Shown piece by piece: positions 9,229 to 16,367 of a stretch of DNA of 38,695 nucleotides. Position 1 is the first letter of the stretch; each line of letters begins with the position of its first letter. The notes beneath the pieces were generated by a model that made no database searches, was not told the origin of the DNA, and saw nothing but the letters and a program-made list of their open reading frames with translations. Origin of the DNA: Verrucomicrobiota bacterium (GTDB lineage: Bacteria; Verrucomicrobiota; Verrucomicrobiia; Limisphaerales; SIBE01). The stretch covers positions 1 through 38,695 of the forward strand of contig JAIPJX010000032.1 in NCBI GenBank assembly GCA_021733945.1. Reading direction: 5' to 3'. A program made the position numbers and the translations under genes.

Positions 9229-9257
9229 AGATTATTTATTGTTGAGCACCGTGTAAA
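9229..9257 (-). promoter_or_regulatory. rpsO promoter
   Basis: Minus strand TTTACA (9257-9252), 17-base spacer, TAATCT (9234-9229). The -35 matches consensus at 5/6 and the -10 at 4/6. The predicted start near 9222 gives a leader of about 27 bases, so rpsO would have an ordinary 5' UTR, unlike several other units here. Confidence 0.65.
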
Positions 9258-9301
9258 GCACTTTCACCACTCCTTTTGAACGAATCGCTCCCTCAAGGGA
9301 T

Positions 9302-9332
9302 AAAAAAAGTGGCGGCCCCACTCAGGGCCGCC
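9302..9332 (-). terminator. Orphan minus-strand terminator upstream of rpsO
   Basis: Stem GGCGGCCC / GGGCCGCC (8 bp, all G/C) with a 6-base loop (9311-9332) is followed on the minus strand, two bases later, by seven T residues (9308-9302). It lies upstream of the rpsO promoter, so it cannot end rpsO. No minus-strand gene is visible between it and iolB, which is on the other strand. It may end a small RNA or antisense transcript. Confidence 0.75.
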
Positions 9333-9467
9333 GTAGCGTGGAACGAGGGACTACCATTCGTTCTTTCGATTCCCATGAAAGCATCTGCCGTACCATCTCT
9401 CAATTGAGAATCCGCCCCTCAAGTTTTGCTTTCATTCACCCGGCTCCGGATTGCATGATCAACGCGC

Positions 9468-10358
9468 ATGAGATCTCCCAATCAGTCCCCCCTTCTGGTT
9501 CGTCCAACCACCACCACCGGCGAGTTTGTTTCGATCACCCCGGCCAGCGCCGGTTGGAACACGCTCCATTTTGGAGCCCGCCGCCTTGCCCAGAATGAAA
9601 CCTGGGAGTCCAACACCGCCGATCGCGAATTTGGCTTCGTGATTCTCGACGGCATCTGTTCCATTGAATCTTCCCTGGGCCAATGGTCCGGCGTCGGGCG
9701 CCGCCCCAGCGTGTTCGAAGGACTCCCCCATGCCCTGTATCTGCCCCGGAACACGGCGTTCAAGGTGACCGCGACATCCCCAAAACTCACCATCGCCTAC
9801 GGTTCCTGCGCCTCGGACGCAGATCACCCAGCCAAACTCGTCACCCCGAACGACGTGGCGATCGAGATCCGCGGCGGTGGAAACGCCACCCGCCAGATCA
9901 ATTCCATTTTCCCTCCCGGTTTCCCGTGCCACCGGATTGTCGCCGTGGAAGTCTATACACCCGCAGGAAACTGGAGCTCCTACCCTCCTCACAAACACGA
10001 CGTGCATACCGTGGACGACAAGGGCACCCTGATCGAAGCCGATCTCGAAGAGACCTACTTCTTCCAGATCGACCCCCCCCAGGGCTACGCCATCCAGAGG
10101 GTTTATACAACCGATGGCAAACTCGACGAAACCGTGACTGCGAAAACCGATGACGTGGTCCTGGTGCCCGAAGGCTATCACCCGGTCGGTGCCGCCCACG
10201 GTTACAACGCCTACTACCTCAACTTCCTCGCCGGCAGCGCTCAATCCCTGGCCAATACAGACGACCCGGATCACGCCTGGGTGAAGAACTCCTGGACATC
10301 CCAGGATCCGCGCATCCCGATGGTGACCCTCGATAGGGAGCGCGTGGCGAAATCCTGA
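9468..10358 (+). CDS. iolB: 5-deoxy-glucuronate isomerase (KduI/IolB family)
   Basis: Cupin-type isomerase that converts 5-deoxy-D-glucuronate to 2-deoxy-5-keto-D-gluconate in inositol breakdown. 296 residues against about 270 in Bacillus. The C-terminal cupin holds the expected metal ligands: His175 and His177 (PPHKHD), Glu194/195 (LEETYFF) and His238 ([19 protein letters not shown]). The stretches [12 protein letters not shown] and [10 protein letters not shown] closely follow the family. No other iol gene is in the window, so either the pathway is scattered or the enzyme serves another uronate route. The ATG at 9468 has no Shine-Dalgarno sequence. Weak boxes TTCATT and CATGAT, 17 bases apart and ending 8 bases before the ATG, could be the promoter. 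Confidence 0.92.
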   Translation: MRSPNQSPLLVRPTTTTGEFVSITPASAGWNTLHFGARRLAQNETWESNTADREFGFVILDGICSIESSLGQWSGVGRRPSVFEGLPHALYLPRNTAFKVTATSPKLTIAYGSCASDADHPAKLVTPNDVAIEIRGGGNATRQINSIFPPGFPCHRIVAVEVYTPAGNWSSYPPHKHDVHTVDDKGTLIEADLEETYFFQIDPPQGYAIQRVYTTDGKLDETVTAKTDDVVLVPEGYHPVGAAHGYNAYYLNFLAGSAQSLANTDDPDHAWVKNSWTSQDPRIPMVTLDRERVAKS

Positions 10359-10371
10359 AGAAATCCGGGAA

Positions 10372-10400
10372 TTGACGCAGCCCGGAACCTGCCTTAAAAT
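10372..10400 (+). promoter_or_regulatory. Pseudopilin promoter, predicted leaderless start
   Basis: TTGACG (10372-10377), exactly 17 bases, TAAAAT (10395-10400), then 7 bases to the ATG at 10408. Each hexamer matches consensus at 5/6. Transcription should begin at or one base from the ATG. The TTG of the -35 box is also an in-frame alternative start codon, which is best ignored. Confidence 0.7.
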
Positions 10401-10407
10401 CTTGCGC

Positions 10408-11247
10408 ATGATCCCACGCAGACGGCGCCCCAACGAGGCAGAGGGTTCCCCCCGCACCCCCTCTGGATTCACCCTGATCGAACTTCTGGTGGTCATCGCC
10501 ATCATTGCGATTCTGGCAGGCATGCTTTTGCCCGCGCTGTCGAAGGCCAAGGAAAAAGCCCATCACACCGCATGTATCAACAACCTCAAACAGTTGGGCA
10601 TCGCTTTTGCCATGTATCTGGACGACAACGAAGACACCTTCCCGGGAGTGGCCTCGCGCGGGGCATACAGCGCGATGCAGGAAGACTGGATCTTCTGGAA
10701 CATCAACCGCAGTGGCAGCGGTGATTTCACCTCGGACGCCATCACCAATCCGAGGAACAGCGCCATCGGCAGGTACATCGGCGGGTTCACCACGAACCTG
10801 TTCCGATGCCCCTCGGACAAGGATTGGGACGCCCGGCGCAAGAGCAACAGCAATCCCTATGTCTACAGTTACTCCATGGTCAGCTACTTCACCGGGGACA
10901 ACCACGGTCCCGGTTCCGTTTTTCCGGTGGTCGCCGGCACCGCACCCGCGCTCCGCTTCAAATACTCGCAGATCAAGCTGCCGAGCCAGAAAATGATTCT
11001 CGTGGACGAGAACGGCGACCCGAACAACGGGCAACCCGTGATCGATGACGGACGTTTTGTGCCGCCCGGGAACGTGCTCGGTGCCCGCCACAAATTTAAC
11101 CGCGGGAAGAAGGTCGACAACAACAGCTATTTCCAGAGCGGCCGAGGCACCGTGTTGCTCGCCGACTGGCATGTGGAAACGTTCACGCCCGACCAGGCCC
11201 GCCAACCGAAACACTACGACACCCAATGGGTCACCGACAGCCGCTGA
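10408..11247 (+). CDS. Type II secretion/type IV pilin-like pseudopilin (prepilin N-terminus, DUF1559-like)
   Basis: 279 residues. After a basic leader ([20 protein letters not shown]) comes the class III prepilin signal [19 protein letters not shown], to be cut after Gly by prepilin peptidase. The rest of the first helix ([20 protein letters not shown]) and [21 protein letters not shown] are typical of the very large pseudopilin-like families of Verrucomicrobia, Planctomycetes and Lentisphaerae. The C-terminus ends in RHKFNRG...[11 protein letters not shown], a version of their H-x-DG motif. These proteins are thought to be surface or periplasmic; the function of individual copies is unknown. 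It stands alone, with no secretion genes beside it. The start was chosen from the promoter at 10372-10400. Confidence 0.9.
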   Translation: MIPRRRRPNEAEGSPRTPSGFTLIELLVVIAIIAILAGMLLPALSKAKEKAHHTACINNLKQLGIAFAMYLDDNEDTFPGVASRGAYSAMQEDWIFWNINRSGSGDFTSDAITNPRNSAIGRYIGGFTTNLFRCPSDKDWDARRKSNSNPYVYSYSMVSYFTGDNHGPGSVFPVVAGTAPALRFKYSQIKLPSQKMILVDENGDPNNGQPVIDDGRFVPPGNVLGARHKFNRGKKVDNNSYFQSGRGTVLLADWHVETFTPDQARQPKHYDTQWVTDSR

Positions 11248-11454
11248 CCCGCCTCATCGCCCTCGCCCCCCCCAAATTGGCGATGGTCCCGGCATCTCGC
11301 AAACGGGACCGCGTAAAAACCGGGATTGCTCCCGCCCTCGGCTCACGATAGGTTCCCCTGCTCCCGGATCGGTCGCGGGCGGGCATTCACCGTTTGCAGC
11401 CCGCTCGATCACCCGGACAACCATCAGACTCAAACCGGATAAGGCATCAACCGT

Positions 11455-12360
11455 ATGGACGATAAATGGAAAGGCATCCTTCCAGCACTCTGGACCCCGT
11501 GCGACGCAGCAGGCGCCCTTCAGGAGGCCGTCCTTCGAAAGAATCTCAGGTTCTTCCTCGACCGCGGCGTTCATGGAATCCTCGCGCTCGGGAGCACCGG
11601 TGAGTTTCTGCACCTCGACACGGCCACCAAGTGCCGGGTGATGGACATCACCCTCGCGGAGGCGACGTCCGTGCCGGTGATCATCAATGTCAGCGATATC
11701 CGTCCGAAGGAGGCCGCGCGCATGGCGACAGCCGCACGGTCCGCCGGTGCTGCTGCCATCACCATGCTCCCGCCATACTTTTTCCCAGTCGCCCAGGCCG
11801 ATCTGGTGGAGTTTTTTCTACACACCAGCGACGCCGCCCAGCTGCCGTTGTTCCTTTACAATTTTCCTGAGAGGACCGGAAACCGCATCGACCTCGAAAC
11901 CATCGCCGCGGTCGCCGACCGCGCGCCGTTGGTTGGGGTGAAACAAAGCGGCGGCGAGTTCGGCTATCACAAGGATCTGGTCGCCCTGGGAAAAGAAAGA
12001 GGGTTCGTCGTCTTGACAGGGTCCGACACGCGGCTCGCGGAAGCCATGGACCTGGGAGTCACCGGGTGTGTCAGCGGACTTTCCAACGCCGTCCCGGAGA
12101 TCACCGTCGGAATCTTTGAAGCAATCAAGCGCGGCGACCCGGCGGCGGCGGCCACCGGCTCCGCGCGAATGAAGGCCATCGACGAACTGATCAACCAGCT
12201 CGAATTCCCGTCCAACATCTCCGCCATCATCGAAGCACGGGGACTCAATCCCGGGGCCCCGAAGACTCTGGTTTCCGAATCCACCCGCACCCGATACGCG
12301 AAGCTGCTCACCCAGTTCCGCGATCTCTTCCGCAGCTGGAACCTGCCCGACAGCAACTGA
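11455..12360 (+). CDS. Dihydrodipicolinate synthase family aldolase/lyase
   Basis: 301-residue (beta/alpha)8 class I aldolase. The family's residues are present: GSTGE (46-50), Tyr135 with Arg140 in YNFPERTG, and the Schiff-base Lys163 in GVKQSGG. Arg140 matches the DapA arginine that holds the substrate carboxylate, so lysine/diaminopimelate synthesis (pyruvate plus aspartate semialdehyde) is possible. However, GSTGE replaces the DapA GTTGE and no other dap gene is near, so a catabolic sugar-acid or sialic-acid lyase cannot be excluded. It lies 207 bases after the pseudopilin gene; that gap holds a 7-bp inverted repeat CATCGCC / GGCGATG (11257-11285) and no convincing promoter. AAGG ten bases before the ATG is a weak ribosome site. 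Confidence 0.85.
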   Translation: MDDKWKGILPALWTPCDAAGALQEAVLRKNLRFFLDRGVHGILALGSTGEFLHLDTATKCRVMDITLAEATSVPVIINVSDIRPKEAARMATAARSAGAAAITMLPPYFFPVAQADLVEFFLHTSDAAQLPLFLYNFPERTGNRIDLETIAAVADRAPLVGVKQSGGEFGYHKDLVALGKERGFVVLTGSDTRLAEAMDLGVTGCVSGLSNAVPEITVGIFEAIKRGDPAAAATGSARMKAIDELINQLEFPSNISAIIEARGLNPGAPKTLVSESTRTRYAKLLTQFRDLFRSWNLPDSN

Positions 12361-12492
12361 ACCGGACCAGGTTTCCGGATCGGAGAAGATCCAGAGTCCA
12401 ATGGCGCTGTTCAATGTTGCCGACTTCCATCATTCGCGAATTCCCCCAGTTGAAACGACTTCGCCGTCGCGGGGTTCGGAACACCGCCCGCG

Positions 12493-13959
12493 TCAGCTCA
12501 GCTCAGGCTTCGCAGCATGCCATCCGGTCGCCTGCTCATACGCATTGGCAATCCTCAAAAGGGTCTCCTCACCGAACGGCTTGCCCAGGAGCTGCAGACC
12601 GATCGGCAGCCTGGGGTTCGTCGTGAATCCACACGGAACACTCACACCACAGATACCAGCCAGATTGCACGACAGCGTGTAGATGTCCGAAAGATACATC
12701 TGAAGCGGATCGTCTGATTTTTCGCCAATCCGGAACGCCGCAGTCGGCGTCGTCGGGGTCACGATCGCATCGACCCGCTCAAACGCTTCTGCAAAATCTT
12801 TTCGAATCAGGGTGCGCACCTTCTGAGCGCGCAAATAGTAGGCGTCGTAATACCCGCTGCTAAGAACGTAGGTTCCGAGAATCACCCGGCGCTTGACCTC
12901 CGTCCCAAAGCCCGCCCCACGGGTCCTGGAATAAAGCTCCGCCGGATCAGCCCCGTCGACACGAAGCCCGTACCGGATCCCGTCGAAGCGCGCCAGATTC
13001 GCACTGGCTTCGGCAGTCGCCACAATGTAGTACGTGGCCACGGCATACTCCGTGTGTGGCAGGGAAATCTCGGTGATCTCCGCCCCCTGCTTCTCGAGTT
13101 CACTCAACGCGGCACGCACCGCGTCGGCAACCTGCGGGTCCAGGCCGCCCACCATGTATTCCCTGGGCACACCCAATCGCATACCGCGAATGGAGCCGTT
13201 TAAACCCTCGGTGAACTTTGGCACCTCGCGCGGCACACAGGTCGAATCCTTCGAATCCGCACCGCTGATCACCTCCAGCATCAGCGCCGCGTCCCGCACG
13301 GACTTGGTGAGCGGTCCGATCTGATCCAAAGACGAAGCGTAGGCCACCAGACCGTAGCGGGAAACGCGACCATAGGACGGTTTCAGCCCGACACATCCGC
13401 AGAAAGCAGCCGGCTGCCGCACCGAACCGCCGGTGTCCGACCCCAACCCGGCAAGGCATTCGTCGGCGGCCACCGCCACCGCGGATCCTCCCGAGGAGCC
13501 ACCGGGCGTACGGTCCAGATCCCAGGGATTGCGCGACACCCCGAAAGCGGAATTCTCGGTTGAACTGCCCATGGCGAATTCGTCCATGTTCACACGCCCG
13601 AACAGAAGAGCCCCGGCTGATCTCAGTTTCTCGATGACCGTCGCATCGTAGGGCGAAACATAGGAACCGAGAATCTTGGAACCGCAATTTAACGGATGGC
13701 CCCTGACGGCGATCACATCCTTCACTGCGATGGGAATTCCCAGGAGCGGACGCCCCTGATTGCCTCCCTGCTCCTGTCGGAAGCGGTCGGCTGCATCGGC
13801 CTGGGCCAGTAGATCAGCCGGATCGTGGCTGATGAAGGCATTCAACCGGCCATCAACCCGTTCGATTTGGTCCAGACACGCCTGGGCAGCCTCTCTTGAG
13901 CTGACCGTCCCGGAATTCAGTTTGGAAGATAGCTCGGCTATCGTGAGTTGATTCAACAT
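12493..13959 (-). CDS. gatA: Glutamyl-tRNA(Gln)/aspartyl-tRNA(Asn) amidotransferase subunit A
   Basis: Amidase subunit of GatCAB, which converts mischarged Glu-tRNA(Gln) or Asp-tRNA(Asn) using ammonia from glutamine. 488 residues. The Ser-cisSer-Lys triad is intact: Lys80 (IAVKDV), Ser155 (TPGGSSGGS) and Ser179 (GSDTGGSV). The ATG at 13959 (MLNQLTIAELSSKL) fits the family and lies 7 bases past the gatC stop; an in-frame TTG at 13974 is a poorer choice. It is the last gene of the kdsA-lpt-hpr cluster. gatB is not in the window. Confidence 0.97.
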   Translation of the reverse strand: MLNQLTIAELSSKLNSGTVSSREAAQACLDQIERVDGRLNAFISHDPADLLAQADAADRFRQEQGGNQGRPLLGIPIAVKDVIAVRGHPLNCGSKILGSYVSPYDATVIEKLRSAGALLFGRVNMDEFAMGSSTENSAFGVSRNPWDLDRTPGGSSGGSAVAVAADECLAGLGSDTGGSVRQPAAFCGCVGLKPSYGRVSRYGLVAYASSLDQIGPLTKSVRDAALMLEVISGADSKDSTCVPREVPKFTEGLNGSIRGMRLGVPREYMVGGLDPQVADAVRAALSELEKQGAEITEISLPHTEYAVATYYIVATAEASANLARFDGIRYGLRVDGADPAELYSRTRGAGFGTEVKRRVILGTYVLSSGYYDAYYLRAQKVRTLIRKDFAEAFERVDAIVTPTTPTAAFRIGEKSDDPLQMYLSDIYTLSCNLAGICGVSVPCGFTTNPRLPIGLQLLGKPFGEETLLRIANAYEQATGWHAAKPELS

Positions 13960-13966
13960 GCGCAAC

Positions 13967-14254
13967 TCACTCAACGATTTTGGGCACTACAAAAAGTCCG
14001 TTTGCTTTGACGGGTGCGTTCCGAAGGGCCAACTCCTGGGAAAGGGAGCTCTGAACCACGTCCTCGCGCATCACATTGACCCGTGGGTCGGCATGCGCCG
14101 TGGGATCCACCTGATCAACATCCAACTCCCTGAGTTTGTCGATATAACCAAGGATTTGGGAGAACTGAGCTCCGAACTTCTGGATCTCCTCTCCGGAAAG
14201 CGAAATGCGCGCAAGCTGCGCCACATATTCCACATCGATTTCGACAGCCGCCAT
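13967..14254 (-). CDS. gatC: Glutamyl-tRNA(Gln)/aspartyl-tRNA(Asn) amidotransferase subunit C
   Basis: 95-residue belt subunit that holds GatA and GatB together. Family features are EIDVEYVAQLARISLSGEE at the N-terminus, the middle helix FSQILGYIDKLRELD, and the 'V-x-P-T-A-H-A' segment with RVNVMREDVV and the C-terminal PKIVE. The start at ATG 14254 is preceded by GGGGAGGG, a good Shine-Dalgarno sequence at about 5 bases, and is preferred over an in-frame TTG at 14278. It lies 20 bases downstream of ptsH and just ahead of gatA. Confidence 0.95.
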   Translation of the reverse strand: MAAVEIDVEYVAQLARISLSGEEIQKFGAQFSQILGYIDKLRELDVDQVDPTAHADPRVNVMREDVVQSSLSQELALRNAPVKANGLFVVPKIVE

Positions 14255-14274
14255 AATTCCCTCCCCAATACCCT

Positions 14275-14592
14275 TCAATCCTCGTCGAACTTGCGATTGA
14301 CCAGGGCCTCCAGCTCGGCCAAAGCTTCTGCCGCGTCCCGCCCCTGGGCGCGCACATCCAATTTACTGCCCGGTCCGGCGGCCAGCATCATCAGACCCAT
14401 GATGCTCTTGCCATTGACCGTTTCGCCGTCTTTTTCGACGAAAATATCACAATTAAACCCGTTGGCAGTGCGAACAAACATCGCCGCCGGGCGTGCATGC
14501 ACCCCCAGCCGGTTGCTGATCACAAGCTGTTTCGTCAGCTCATCCTGCTCTGAAACTCTTCTCGCCGTGGTCATCGTTTGCGGGGCCATCAT
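14275..14592 (-). CDS. ptsH: Phosphocarrier protein HPr (Ser-phosphorylatable type)
   Basis: HPr relays phosphate from enzyme I through its His and, in some phyla, is regulated by Ser phosphorylation. 105 residues with both sites: His32 in NRLGVHARPAA (His15 of classical HPr) and Ser63 in VNGKSIMGLMMLAAGPG (Ser46), exactly 31 residues apart as in the family. The N-terminus carries about 17 extra residues; a start at the third Met (14574) would shorten this, and no Shine-Dalgarno sequence decides between them. HPr kinase lies 32 bases upstream in the same operon. No enzyme I or sugar permease is in the window, so a regulatory PTS role is likely. Confidence 0.93.
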   Translation of the reverse strand: MMAPQTMTTARRVSEQDELTKQLVISNRLGVHARPAAMFVRTANGFNCDIFVEKDGETVNGKSIMGLMMLAAGPGSKLDVRAQGRDAAEALAELEALVNRKFDED

Positions 14593-14624
14593 CGTGCAAA
14601 CCCCGCCCCTTTGCCAGTGAATTC

Positions 14625-15572
14625 TTACAACGGACGTTTGCTCGTCATTTTCGCTATCAACCGATCGTTGAGCTCCTTCGCCGCATTGTAGCCCGAACGT
14701 TTGAGTTTCGTCTGGAACGCGGCCACTTCAATCAATCTGGCCAGATCCCGGCCCGGTCGAACCGGAATGGTGATCTGCGGGATTTTCACCCCCAGGATCG
14801 GTCGATACGCGTCTTCGATCCCCACCCGATCGACATCCGGAACTTCGTTCCACGCCCTGAGGGTGACCACCAGGTCGATTTCCTTTTCCCGCCGGATGCT
14901 CTTCACCCCAAACATGGCCGCCACGTCGATGATTCCAATCCCCCGGATCTCCATATGATTCCGGGTGATCTCCGAGCTGGTGCCGATCACAGCCCGCCCG
15001 TCCACCAGGGTCGTCCGTGTGATGTCATCCGCCACCAGACTGTATCCACGGTCAATCAGAGCCAGCACACACTCGCTCTTGCCGATCCCGCTCTCGCCCC
15101 GGATCAGCACCCCAATGCCCAGGATGTCGACCATGCTGCCCATTTCCGATCCCCTCGGGGCGAACATCAGATCCATGGCCAGGGTCGCCAGGTTGATGAA
15201 TTTCATCGTGATCAACGGGCTGATGAACACGGGCACTTTTGCCTTCTCCGCCGCCGCCAGGAGCAGTTTGTCCGGATGAAATCCCCGGCAGTAAACCAGA
15301 CAGGGAATCTTGTGGCGGAACAGGGCGGTGTATCTGGCCTCGCGGTCCGCCTCATCGAGCGACTTCAAAAAATGGTTCTCCGCGTTCCCGATCACCTGAA
15401 CCCGTTTCCGGGCGAAGTACCGGGTGAACCCGGCCAGAGCCAATCCCGGCCGATTCACCGTCGGCTCGCCGACCACTCCGTCCAGACCTTCCTGCCCGGC
15501 GATCAGCTTGAGCTGAAGCAGCTCCTGGTTTTCCTCATGCAGGCGTTTGACAGTGACGGGTTCAGGTTTCAT
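14625..15572 (-). CDS. hprK: HPr kinase/phosphorylase with His-to-Met change
   Basis: Phosphorylates and dephosphorylates the regulatory Ser of HPr in the cytoplasm. 315 residues, the usual length. The N-terminal domain covers about residues 1-130 and the catalytic domain holds the P-loop GESGIGKSE (159-167, Lys165), Asp182-Asp183 (VADD), Arg249 (DRVG) and VRPGRDLARLIEVA. Against the family active site (His138, Lys159, Asp177, Arg243 in Bacillus) the last three are kept at the right spacing, but the His position, 21 residues before Lys165, is Met144 in SEMGSMVD where HGxLVD is expected. The gene lies between lptB and ptsH, 72 and 32 bases away. Confidence 0.94.
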   Translation of the reverse strand: MKPEPVTVKRLHEENQELLQLKLIAGQEGLDGVVGEPTVNRPGLALAGFTRYFARKRVQVIGNAENHFLKSLDEADREARYTALFRHKIPCLVYCRGFHPDKLLLAAAEKAKVPVFISPLITMKFINLATLAMDLMFAPRGSEMGSMVDILGIGVLIRGESGIGKSECVLALIDRGYSLVADDITRTTLVDGRAVIGTSSEITRNHMEIRGIGIIDVAAMFGVKSIRREKEIDLVVTLRAWNEVPDVDRVGIEDAYRPILGVKIPQITIPVRPGRDLARLIEVAAFQTKLKRSGYNAAKELNDRLIAKMTSKRPL

Positions 15573-15644
15573 TTCAGTTGTCTTCAGATCCGGATCGGTT
15601 CGTTCGTCTCTGGGTGTTCAAAAGCCGCCGCGCCCCCGGGCGTT

Positions 15645-16367
15645 TTAAAGGTTAAACTCGGGTCCCAGATAAATTTCACGCGCTTTCGCATCGTTCACCA
15701 GGAATTCGCCGGTCCCTTCGCACAACACCTTGCCCTGATGAATCAGGTAGGCCCGGTCGACGAGCTTCAGGGTCTCCCGCACATTGTGATCGGTGATCAG
15801 GATTCCCAGGCCACGATCCTTCAGACGCCGCACGATCTTCTGAACCTCGTACACCGCGATCGGATCAATCCCGCTGAACGGCTCGTCCAGGAGCAGCAGA
15901 CTCGGGCTCGTCACCAGCGCACGCGTGATCTCAAGCCGCCGTTTCTCCCCTCCGCTCAGGGTATACGCTTTGCTGGCCGACAACCGTGTGAGATCCAGTT
16001 CCTCAAGAAGATACTTCAGGCGAATCTTCCGTTCACCCCGGTTCATCTGGCAGGTTTCCAGGATTGCCAGAATGTTCTGCTCGACCGTGAGTTTCCGAAA
16101 CACCGAAGGTTCCTGAGTCAGATACCCAATGCCAAGACGCGCCCTCTGATGGATCGGCAACCGGGTGACTTCCGAGTCCTTGAACCGCACCGAACCTTCG
16201 TCCGGTTTGACGAGGCCGACCACCATGTTGAAGGTCGTGGTTTTGCCGGCACCGTTGGGCCCCAGCAAACCAACTATCTCCCCGGGCATTACATTGATTT
16301 TCACCCCGGCAACCACACGCCGTTTCCGATACTCCTTCACCAGGTTCTCGGTCTCCAGCAGGCTCAC
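15645..16367 (-). CDS. lptB: LPS export ABC transporter ATP-binding protein
   Basis: Cytoplasmic ATPase that powers extraction of LPS from the inner membrane with LptFG. 240 residues, standard length. Visible are Walker A GPNGAGKTT (about 35-43), the Q-loop YLTQEPSVFRKLTVEQN (LptB-specific wording), signature LSGGEKRRLEITRAL, Walker B LLLLDEPFSGIDP and switch His in ITDHNVRE. Its ATG overlaps the stop of the upstream lptC/A-like gene by 4 bp (ATGA), implying coupled translation. lptF and lptG are not in the window. Confidence 0.97.
   Translation of the reverse strand: MSLLETENLVKEYRKRRVVAGVKINVMPGEIVGLLGPNGAGKTTTFNMVVGLVKPDEGSVRFKDSEVTRLPIHQRARLGIGYLTQEPSVFRKLTVEQNILAILETCQMNRGERKIRLKYLLEELDLTRLSASKAYTLSGGEKRRLEITRALVTSPSLLLLDEPFSGIDPIAVYEVQKIVRRLKDRGLGILITDHNVRETLKLVDRAYLIHQGKVLCEGTGEFLVNDAKAREIYLGPEFNL

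Noticed and set aside
9333..9440. tRNA, SRP RNA, 6S RNA or RNase P RNA upstream of the orphan terminator
   Set aside because: No cloverleaf, no GGTTCRA T-loop and none of the conserved motifs of those RNAs could be found.
9459..10550. Minus-strand open frame of 363 codons opposite iolB
   Set aside because: IolB metal ligands and family blocks are clear on the plus strand; the minus frame is Gly/Val-rich with no motif and crosses the pseudopilin promoter.
12362..12378. CCGGA / TCCGG stem after the DapA-family gene as a terminator
   Set aside because: Only 5 bp, no T run on either strand.
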